Assembly (NCBI GenBank): GCA_017459485.1 | Contig: JAFUCW010000242.1 | Coordinates: 1-6,980 of the forward strand | Source of the DNA: Eggerthellaceae bacterium | GTDB lineage: Bacteria > Actinomycetota > Coriobacteriia > Coriobacteriales > Eggerthellaceae | DNA: 6,980 nt | Reading direction: 5' to 3' | Shown: piece by piece, positions 1 through 4,689 of the stretch | Numbering within the stretch: position 1 is the stretch's first letter | Layout: every line of letters begins with the position of its first letter | Made by a program: the position numbers and the translations under genes | Notes under the pieces: generated by a model | What the model saw: the letters and a program-made list of their open reading frames with translations, nothing else | The model's database searches: none | Told to the model about the DNA's origin: nothing

Positions 1-1
1 A

Positions 2-391
2 ATCGAAACCATAAAAGAATACGACGCAAACTACTACGCATGCATCGAAGACGCCAAGGCAGAGCTGCAGGCCGACGCACGCCCCGAGGTCAAGCGCTAC
101 CTGGAAGATGCCGGCCTGAGCATGGACGACTACGACACCATCTTCCTGGGCTATCCCAACTGGTGGGGAACCTGCCCCATGTGCGTGTTCACCTTCCTGG
201 ACCACTACAACCTGGCGGGCAAGCGCATCGTGCCGTTCTGCACGAACGAAGGCTCTGGCATGGGCGGCTCCGAAAAGCACCTGAAGAAGCTCTATCCCGA
301 CGCCATCTTCGAAGCCGGCCTTTTCATCATGGGCAACCAAGCTGCGCAGTCTCAGGACAAGACCGCTGCTTGGGCCAAAAAGTTCGCATAG
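2..391 (+). CDS. Flavodoxin family protein (Flavodoxin_4-like), 5' end outside the window
   Basis: The last 129 codons of a flavodoxin-like protein; the open frame runs from the window edge to TAG at 389-391. Visible: a helix with the YDANYYACIEDAK pattern, the strand IFLGYPNWWG followed by CPMCVFTFLDHY (the Trp-Trp loop that packs against FMN in this family), then the strand IVPFCTNEGSGMGG, which is the second FMN-binding loop, and a C-terminal helix. These are typical of the Flavodoxin_4 group of FMN electron carriers. The N-terminal phosphate-binding loop lies outside the window, so I cannot tell whether this copy has an export signal. An internal ATG (122) is not the start, because homologous sequence continues upstream of it. 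It is paralogous to the next gene (58 bp downstream), with the same NWW/VWW and NEGSG/HEGSG loops. Probably the first visible gene of a redox operon. Confidence 0.9.
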   Translation: METIKEYDANYYACIEDAKAELQADARPEVKRYLEDAGLSMDDYDTIFLGYPNWWGTCPMCVFTFLDHYNLAGKRIVPFCTNEGSGMGGSEKHLKKLYPDAIFEAGLFIMGNQAAQSQDKTAAWAKKFA

Positions 392-449
392 GTTTTGGCA
401 AGGGGCAACAAGACAAAAAACAGTAAGACAGGGGTCGGAGGTTCGTCTT

Positions 450-1277
450 ATGGAAACAATATCGCGAAGGAAGTTTCTTGAAGTTGCAGGGACGGCTGGC
501 CTTTCAGCTGCCATTCCTTCGGCGTTGTTGGGATGCTCTGACGGAACGGCTGGCAGTGGCACAGAAACTATCGCGCCTTCGAGTAATGTTGAAGCAAGTG
601 CAAGCAATGCAGGCGCAGATGCATTCGTCACAAGCTCGGCTAGCTCTACGGAAACGCCTGGAGCAAGCCAAGCAACTGGAGCGACTGAAGAAAACCTAGA
701 AAGTACGCCAGCTGAAGAAACCGAAGGGGTCGAATCTGCGTCCGAAAACAATACCAGTGCAAGTGATAGCCTGGTACTCATCTATTCGCGCGCCGACGAA
801 AACTACAACGTGGGCTACATCGAGACGGGCAACACTATGGTGCTGGCGCAGTTCATCCAGCAGAAGATCGGCGCAGACTTGTTCGAGCTGAAGCCCGCCA
901 CTCCGTACCCGGCAGACTACCAGACCTGCATCGACCAGGCGCTGGCCGAACAGGATCGTGGCGACAGGCCTGCCATCGCACAACTGCCCGACCTATCCGG
1001 CTACAGCACCATCTACTTCGGGTTCCCCGTGTGGTGGGGCGACATCCCCATGCCGGTCTACACGGCCATCGAAGCTCTGGATTGGCAGGACAAGACCATC
1101 GCGCCGTTTAACACGCACGAAGGCAGCGGCAGCGCAGGCATGTTCAACACGCTTGCCGTGGTCTGCGAAGGCTCCACGGTGCTCGAAGGCTTAACGGTCC
1201 AGGGCTCCACCGCACAGAACCAGCGCGATGTGACAGAGCAGCGTGTGGACGAATGGCTTAGCAATCTAGCGCTGTAG
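450..1277 (+). CDS. Tat-exported lipoprotein flavodoxin
   Basis: 275 aa in three parts. Residues 1-29 are a leader with a near-perfect twin-arginine motif (SRRKFLE, 5-11), a hydrophobic stretch and a lipobox ending LLGC (Cys29). Residues 30-106 are a Ser/Thr/Ala/Glu-rich linker. Residues 107-275 are a Flavodoxin_4-type domain: phosphate loop YSRADENYNVGYIETGNT (112-129), GFPVWWGDIPMP (191-202) and NTHEGSGSAG (221-230). The likely role is an FMN electron carrier folded in the cytoplasm, exported by Tat and anchored to the outer face of the membrane. Tat use fits a cofactor-loaded protein. The start has GGAGG at 437-441, 8 nt upstream. Leader and linker use more A/T-ending codons, and codon style becomes C/G-ending near codon 110, as if an export module were joined to an older domain. 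It lies between a paralogous flavodoxin and a heme-type membrane protein. Export is predicted, not proven. Confidence 0.9.
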   Translation: METISRRKFLEVAGTAGLSAAIPSALLGCSDGTAGSGTETIAPSSNVEASASNAGADAFVTSSASSTETPGASQATGATEENLESTPAEETEGVESASENNTSASDSLVLIYSRADENYNVGYIETGNTMVLAQFIQQKIGADLFELKPATPYPADYQTCIDQALAEQDRGDRPAIAQLPDLSGYSTIYFGFPVWWGDIPMPVYTAIEALDWQDKTIAPFNTHEGSGSAGMFNTLAVVCEGSTVLEGLTVQGSTAQNQRDVTEQRVDEWLSNLAL

Positions 1278-1313
1278 CTGGTGCAGTTACGTAGGTTTAG
1301 GGCAACAGCAGGC

Positions 1314-2117
1314 ATGACAACATCAGGCACAACAGCATCAGACACGGGAGTGCAATCTGCTTCAAGTAAGCGCGCAGTCCGCATAGCAACAAGCGTGCTG
1401 TTGGCGCTTCTTGCTGTTATCCAGATGCTGCACATGCATATTCCCGACGAAGTGCACGAAGTAGCGGGCGTGCTGTTCGGCGTGGTGCTTGTTGTCCACA
1501 TTGTTCAACATTCGAGTTGGTTTAAAGCACTAGCGAAGGGGAAGTGGAACGCTTTGCGTGTGGTGAATGCGCTGGTCATAGACTGTTTGGTGCTGTGTGC
1601 GTGCGCTATGCTGGCAAGTGGTTTGGCCATGTCTGGTTGGGCGGTTGCACTGGGCGCAACAGGTAGTGGCATTGCGCGGGCCATTCATCTGCCTCTGGTG
1701 CATATTGGGTTTTGTCTTCTGGCATTGCATGCAGGCTTGCAGATGCATCGCGTTGTGTCAAAGGTTCGCACGAAGGACTGCGACAGTAACGGCAGCGGTG
1801 GCAACAGTGATAAGAATGCCGGCAACAGTGGCAGTGGTAATAGCAACAACAGCAGCAGTGGTAGTGGAACTAACGATGGCAACGTATTACGCACCATCAC
1901 CGTGCTTGCCCTTGTCGCCATCGCTGCATTCGCCGTCTGGTCGATCGCCGACCTCGACTTCGTAGGCTACATCCTGGGTACTACAGGTTTTGCGTTCATC
2001 GACCCATCGAAACCTGTTGTCCTCAGCGCGCTCCAATACCTAGCAATCTTCATCCTGTTTGCTAGTATTGGTTGTGGGGTTATCCGCATCTTGCACAGAA
2101 GTGCGAAAATGAACTAG
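1314..2117 (+). CDS. DUF4405-type six-helix membrane protein, probable b-type heme
   Basis: Integral membrane protein of about 267 aa. Predicted helices from this start: about 24-42, 49-66, 83-104, 125-144, 192-211 and 236-258. The layout fits the DUF4405 family as I know it: a HE pair before helix 2 (His48), a VVHIVQHSSWFKAL segment (His62, His66), an Ile-His before helix 4 (His125), LHAGLQMH (His139, His145), and a C-terminal part with FVGYILGTTGFAFID and a final helix starting QYLAIFI. Such paired histidines usually hold heme b, so a quinone- or electron-transfer role is likely but inferred. The loop after helix 4 is an unusual Asn/Ser/Gly tract. Start: ATG 1314 has a weak AGGG 11 nt upstream. 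An in-frame GTG at 1281, 3 bp after the flavodoxin stop, would add 11 residues (278 aa) but has no visible SD; translational coupling could still use it. Probably in one operon with the flavodoxin and DUF362 genes. Confidence 0.83.
   Translation: MTTSGTTASDTGVQSASSKRAVRIATSVLLALLAVIQMLHMHIPDEVHEVAGVLFGVVLVVHIVQHSSWFKALAKGKWNALRVVNALVIDCLVLCACAMLASGLAMSGWAVALGATGSGIARAIHLPLVHIGFCLLALHAGLQMHRVVSKVRTKDCDSNGSGGNSDKNAGNSGSGNSNNSSSGSGTNDGNVLRTITVLALVAIAAFAVWSIADLDFVGYILGTTGFAFIDPSKPVVLSALQYLAIFILFASIGCGVIRILHRSAKMN
1776..1883 (+). repeat. Low-complexity Asn/Ser/Gly-coding tract inside the DUF4405 gene
   Basis: 36 codons built mostly from AGC/AGT, AAC/AAT and GGC/GGT encode a loop such as GNSGSGNSNNSSSGSG between predicted helices 4 and 5. 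The repeated trinucleotide-like pattern suggests growth by replication slippage. It is in frame and does not break the gene. Confidence 0.75.
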
Positions 2118-2131
2118 ATCATCGGATTGGT

Positions 2132-2147
2132 CACTCCAAATGGAGTG
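2132..2147 (+). promoter_or_regulatory. Hairpin covering the ribosome binding site of the DUF362 gene
   Basis: CACTCC (2132-2137) and GGAGTG (2142-2147) are perfect complements around an AAAT loop; the A-T pair flanking the loop is also complementary. The right arm contains GGAG (2142-2145), the SD that sits 8 nt before ATG 2154. If it folds in the mRNA, it would reduce initiation at the long, exported start. It could equally be a DNA operator. The pairing is visible; the regulatory role is inferred. Confidence 0.45.
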
Positions 2148-2153
2148 TAGAGT

Positions 2154-3344
2154 ATGAAACAAAGAAACCTCACACGTAAAGAGTTTGCAGCTGTGGGGCT
2201 TGCCGCTGGCGCGAGCATGGCTCTTGATATAAGCGGTTGCGAGCAGACTGCACCAATCTCGCCAGACGCATCGGAAGCAGCGCCCACATCGGCTGCGCCA
2301 GACGCACCAACCGCATCGACTGAGTCAGACAATCCAACCAGCGAACAGGAGGCAAAAATGACAGAAGCTGCAACAGGCGGAGAGCGCTACATTCCCTTTG
2401 AAGAGCGCGACGGCGAAACGAGCACGGTGTATTTCACGCGGGACTTGTCGGCAGAGGGCCTGCGCCGCGCATTCGAACGCGTGGGCGGCAACATCACGGG
2501 CAAGGTGGCCATCAAGCTGCACACGGGCGAACCCGACGGCCCCAACATCATTCCGCGCCCGTGGGTGCAGGCGCTTATCGAAGAAAAGCTGCCCGATGCC
2601 ACCATCGTGGAAACGAACGCCTATTACGAAGGCGGGCGCTACACCACCGAACAGCACCGCGAAACCATTGCGACCAATGGCTGGACGTTTGCGCCCGTGG
2701 ACATTATGGACGAGGAAGGCACTGCCGAGATTCCCGTAGCGGGCGGCAAGTGGTTCGACCACATGACCGTGGGAAGCCACATGCTCAACTACGACTCCAT
2801 GCTGGTGCTTACCCACTTCAAGGGCCATGCCATGGGCGGCTTCGGCGGCTCGAACAAAAACATCGGCATTGGCTGCGCCGACGGCCGCATTGGCAAGCGC
2901 GACATTCACACGCGTCCTGGCGGCGGCCAGTGGAGCATCGACAGGGAAGAACTGCACGAGCGTTTCAGCGAGTCCGCCAAGGCCACCTGCGACTACTTCG
3001 GCCAAGGCATTACGTTCGTGAACGTTCTGCGCAACATGAGCGTGTCGTGCGACTGCGAAGGTACGGCAGCGGCCCCTGTGGTCACGCCCAACGTTGGCAT
3101 TCTGGCCTCCACGGACATTGTGGCTATCGACGCCGCGAGCGTGGATTTGGTGTACGCGATGTCTGCCGAAGACAACCACGACCTTGTGGAACGCATAGAA
3201 ACGCGCCATGGGCACCGCCAGATAAGCTACATGCACGAGCTCGGCATGGGCAACTGGCGCTACGAGCTGGTCGACATAGACAACGGCGACGCCGTCATCC
3301 AGCCAGCGGATGCCGTGGAAGGAGTCGTGCCTTTCGAAGCATAG
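2154..3344 (+). CDS. DUF362 domain lipoprotein (uncharacterised Fe-S-centre-type protein)
   Basis: 396 aa. The leader is MKQRNLTRKEF with a hydrophobic stretch and ISGC (Cys29): a lipobox plus an incomplete Tat motif (TRKEF, Arg-Lys instead of Arg-Arg). A Pro/Ala/Ser/Thr/Glu-rich linker covers about 30-75. The DUF362 domain (about 78-396) shows KLHTGEP (121-127), LTHFKGHAMGGFGGSNKNIG (219-238) followed by Gly-Cys (Cys241), a SCDCEG pair (Cys299, Cys301) and ILASTDIVAIDAASVDL (316-332). These match the COG2768-like family, whose reaction is unknown; I see no CxxCxxC ferredoxin cluster, which many relatives carry. The SD is GGAG at 2142-2145. A second strong SD with in-frame ATG at codon 69 gives a leaderless 328-aa version, so this gene may have two products. 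It is the last gene of the redox cluster, 36 bp after the DUF4405 gene. Confidence 0.88.
   Translation: MKQRNLTRKEFAAVGLAAGASMALDISGCEQTAPISPDASEAAPTSAAPDAPTASTESDNPTSEQEAKMTEAATGGERYIPFEERDGETSTVYFTRDLSAEGLRRAFERVGGNITGKVAIKLHTGEPDGPNIIPRPWVQALIEEKLPDATIVETNAYYEGGRYTTEQHRETIATNGWTFAPVDIMDEEGTAEIPVAGGKWFDHMTVGSHMLNYDSMLVLTHFKGHAMGGFGGSNKNIGIGCADGRIGKRDIHTRPGGGQWSIDREELHERFSESAKATCDYFGQGITFVNVLRNMSVSCDCEGTAAAPVVTPNVGILASTDIVAIDAASVDLVYAMSAEDNHDLVERIETRHGHRQISYMHELGMGNWRYELVDIDNGDAVIQPADAVEGVVPFEA
2347..2360 (+). promoter_or_regulatory. Internal SD and alternative start of the DUF362 gene
   Basis: AGGAGG at 2347-2352, five nt (CAAAA) and ATG at 2358-2360, in frame with the longer ORF (codon 69). 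This SD is stronger than the GGAG before the first start. It lies exactly between the leader/linker and the folded domain, so initiation here would give a cytoplasmic protein starting MTEAATGGERYIPFEERDG. Either both starts are used, or the upstream leader is a later addition or a misannotation and this is the original start. Confidence 0.6.
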
Positions 3345-3365
3345 TATTTGCGGCGAATGCAATAG

Positions 3366-3428
3366 GTATGGGACATTACCGAAATGGTCGAGACTGCGGT
3401 TGCGTGGCTGACCGAACACAGCTTCTAG
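3366..3428 (+). pseudogene. Possible C-terminal remnant of a flavodoxin-like gene
   Basis: A short open frame between stops reads DITEMVETAVAWLTEHSF then TAG at 3426-3428. It has no start codon with an SD, but it forms an amphipathic helix resembling the C-terminus of the exported flavodoxin upstream (DVTEQRVDEWLSNLAL then stop). It could be the last piece of a lost third flavodoxin or of another alpha/beta enzyme. At about 20 codons, chance similarity is quite possible. Confidence 0.25.
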
Positions 3429-3487
3429 TATTCGCACCTGTGAACTGGTCGAAATAGGGTAGAGAGGTCTCCTTGGCTAACTCCAAT

Positions 3488-3520
3488 TAGTGAAAATTAC
3501 ACTTCACTATTATTTCACAA
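3488..3520 (+). promoter_or_regulatory. Promoter/operator region of the cyclophilin-like lipoprotein gene
   Basis: AT-rich stretch with TAGTGAA (3488-3494) and TTCACTA (3503-3509) as a perfect 7-bp inverted repeat around 8 nt, plus a further TTCAC at 3514-3518, exactly 11 bp after the one at 3503 (one helical turn). TATTAT at 3508-3513 is a good -10 candidate and overlaps the right arm; no convincing -35 is seen at 16-18 bp. A repressor bound here would cover the -10. The regulator is unknown. Confidence 0.45.
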
Positions 3521-3521
3521 T

Positions 3522-3575
3522 ATGGAGGCAAGTTTTACTACGCTAGCATGTTGGGCCGAAAGGGGTTTCCCATGA
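3522..3575 (+). CDS. Possible leaderless upstream ORF (17 codons)
   Basis: ATG 3522 opens a frame encoding MEASFTTLACWAERGFP and ends at TGA 3573-3575, overlapping ATG 3572 of the lipoprotein gene as ATGA. No SD precedes it, but the -10-like TATTAT (3508-3513) ends 8 nt before the ATG, so transcription could start at or next to it, giving a leaderless message as is common in Actinobacteria. Translation of this peptide could couple to the lipoprotein start. The arrangement is seen directly; expression is inferred. Confidence 0.3.
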   Translation: MEASFTTLACWAERGFP

Positions 3576-4384
3576 TGCGAAAAAAGATAGCAGTGCTGGT
3601 TTGCGCTTTGCTGGTGTTGGTGCTAGCAGGGTGCAGTAGTCCTTCAAGTTCAAGCGATAGTTCAATTTCAACTGAAATATCAAGTGAAGGTTCGGCGAGC
3701 AATTTGCCACAAATCGATGACGAAATGTTCAGCGAGCTTAAATACGACGCTACGATCGAGGTGTTTAAGCAAGACGGTGTGGTGTATACCGCGGAGTACG
3801 AATACGAGATTCCCGAACTTTCGGGCTACAGCGAATTGGAAGACGGCAAGCGCTACTTGCTTACTGCCGACATTACCTTCCTGAACGGAGGCGTGGCGGG
3901 CTACGTTGACTATCCCCAGATAGAAAACGTTATCAACATCGAAGAAATCTCGTCTAACGCCGGGCCGACGGAAGAGGCGACTGCTGAACCCGCGGAAGAA
4001 GCGCCCGCCGCGGAAGAAGCGTCCACCGCAGAGTTGGCGCTTTCCGTCGACGGCACAGCTGTCGACGTTGCCTGGGAAGACAACGAATCCGTTGCAGCCT
4101 TGAAAGAGCTGGCTGCGCGCGGACCGCTCGAGGTTTCGCTTTCCGCGTACGGCGGATTCGAGCAGGTGGGACCCCTTGGGGAAACGCTGCCCAGCGCAAA
4201 CGTGCAAACAACCACCGAACCAGGCGATATCGTGCTATACCAAAGCAGTCAAATTGTCATCTTCTACGGCTCGAACACGTGGGACTACACGCGGCTTGGC
4301 AAAATCCAGGGCATGTCCACCGAAGAGCTTGAAGCACTCCTTGGCAAGCAAGGCGTGACCGTAACGATAGAAGGAAGTAGTTAA
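3572..4384 (+). CDS. Lipoprotein with C-terminal cyclophilin-like domain
   Basis: 270 aa from ATG 3572 (or 269 from ATG 3575). AAAGGGG at 3559-3565 lies 6 nt before 3572, whereas an upstream in-frame ATG at 3548 has only a GGAGG 19 nt away. Lipoprotein signal: MMRKKIAVLVCALLVLVLAGC, Cys21. A Ser-rich tether (22-44) is followed by a region I do not recognise (about 45-127), which contains FKQDGVVYTAEYEYEIPEL and looks beta-rich. Then comes a Glu/Ala/Pro linker (128-153) and a cyclophilin-like fold (154-267): LSVDGTAVDVAWEDNESVAAL, YGGFEQVGPLG, TTTEPGDIVLY, IVIFYGSNTWDYTRLGKIQG. This domain family commonly neighbours flavodoxins in anaerobes; its chemistry is not established and prolyl isomerase activity should not be assumed. 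The protein is predicted to sit outside the membrane, like the exported flavodoxin. Confidence 0.87.
   Translation: MMRKKIAVLVCALLVLVLAGCSSPSSSSDSSISTEISSEGSASNLPQIDDEMFSELKYDATIEVFKQDGVVYTAEYEYEIPELSGYSELEDGKRYLLTADITFLNGGVAGYVDYPQIENVINIEEISSNAGPTEEATAEPAEEAPAAEEASTAELALSVDGTAVDVAWEDNESVAALKELAARGPLEVSLSAYGGFEQVGPLGETLPSANVQTTTEPGDIVLYQSSQIVIFYGSNTWDYTRLGKIQGMSTEELEALLGKQGVTVTIEGSS
3990..4021 (+). repeat. Two 14-bp direct repeats in the linker-coding region
   Basis: CCGCGGAAGAAGCG occurs at 3990-4003 and 4008-4021, 18 bp apart, encoding the AEEA units of the Glu/Ala/Pro linker in the cyclophilin-like lipoprotein. Probably linker growth by duplication; no separate function is implied. Confidence 0.7.
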
Positions 4385-4387
4385 TAA

Positions 4388-4579
4388 GTGGATGAGACTC
4401 GCAATATTTGCCTGTTTCCTTTGGCAGAAGAGGACAGGGAGCAGTTCATAACCGACAGTCATCATCCCGACCCAAACGACCCCGACATCAGTGCTAGCGA
4501 ACGAGAGGGCGGACCAGAAAGCGAAATGGACGGCATGTTCCGCTTCCAAAAGGTAATGGATGCACGGCATTGCAAATAG
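4388..4579 (+). pseudogene. Short ORF, likely GNAT acetyltransferase with its middle deleted
   Basis: 63 codons from GTG 4388, 3 bp after the preceding stop; AGGA at 4372-4375 is about 12 nt upstream, so coupled translation is possible. The first part, ICLFPLAEEDREQFITD, looks like the first helix of GNAT acetyltransferases, where FIxDNQxAFxYG would normally follow. The second part, HHPDPNDPD plus an acidic stretch and MFRFQKVM, resembles my recollection of the C-terminus of the same enzymes. The acetyl-CoA-binding core (over 100 residues) is absent, and the junction is in frame near Ser24. I infer an in-frame internal deletion that left a non-catalytic relic. GNAT genes of this kind are plausible neighbours of flavodoxin and cyclophilin-like genes. 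Alternatively it is a genuine small acidic protein of unknown function. Confidence 0.5.
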
Positions 4580-4590
4580 GGCTTTTCACC

Positions 4591-4618
4591 TTGACAGACT
4601 CCCCATACCAATTATACT
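4591..4618 (+). promoter_or_regulatory. Near-consensus vegetative promoter of the ATPase gene
   Basis: TTGACA (4591-4596, exact -35), a 16-bp spacer, and TATACT (4613-4618, five of six -10 bases). Transcription would begin near 4625, giving a leader of about 65 nt before the GTG at 4690. It is the clearest promoter in the window and suggests that the ATPase gene is its own transcription unit. Confidence 0.65.
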
Positions 4619-4651
4619 GAATATTAATTCAGTGAAAAATTATTCAGTATA
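4613..4651 (+). promoter_or_regulatory. Inverted-repeat operator overlapping the -10 of the ATPase promoter
   Basis: TATACTGAATA (4613-4623) and TATTCAGTATA (4641-4651) are a perfect 11-bp inverted repeat separated by 17 nt. A third copy of the core (ATTCAGT, 4627-4633) pairs with the left arm as ACTGAATATTAATTCAGT (4616-4633). The three half-sites span the -10 and the start of transcription, as expected for a repressor site. The binding protein is not identified; no regulator gene is visible in the window. Confidence 0.55.
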
Positions 4652-4689
4652 GTTGTATACAAGTCGACGAGTCTATAGGAGTGCCTAAG

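Noticed and set aside
478..699. Overlapping + frame inside the exported flavodoxin gene that reads like a Gln/Leu/Arg coiled coil
   Set aside because: It arises from the GCA/AGC-rich linker codons read one base off; no SD, and it ends within the linker.
2325..3437. Long minus-strand open frame (370 codons) opposite the DUF362 gene
   Set aside because: It mirrors the C/G-ending codons of the real gene, is rich in His/Ala/Val/Arg without any domain I recognise, and the + strand frame has clear family motifs.
2561..3457. 298-codon + frame overlapping the DUF362 gene
   Set aside because: Arg/His-rich out-of-frame reading of a high-GC gene, with no motifs.
3384..3472. GGTC/GACC and GAGA/TCTC pairings after the DUF362 gene as a terminator
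   Set aside because: Stems are only about 4 bp and there is no T-run, so no terminator can be supported.
3548..3571. Upstream ATG of the cyclophilin-like lipoprotein gene
   Set aside because: It would put MLGRKGFP before the signal, and the only SD (GGAGG, 3524-3528) is 19 nt away; ATG 3572 has AAAGGGG at 6 nt.
4046..4066. CGTCGAC...GTCGACG inverted repeat
   Set aside because: Lies inside the cyclophilin-like domain and follows from encoding VDGTAVDV; no reason to treat it as a site.
3680..4207. Minus-strand open frame opposite the cyclophilin-like lipoprotein
   Set aside because: Shadow of codon bias; repetitive RGGRFFRG-type composition comes from the Glu/Ala linker read backwards.
4681..4689. 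GTG 4681 as the ATPase start
   Set aside because: It overlaps the SD AGGAG (4677-4681); GTG 4690 is correctly spaced and gives the family-typical MFVGREKEL start.
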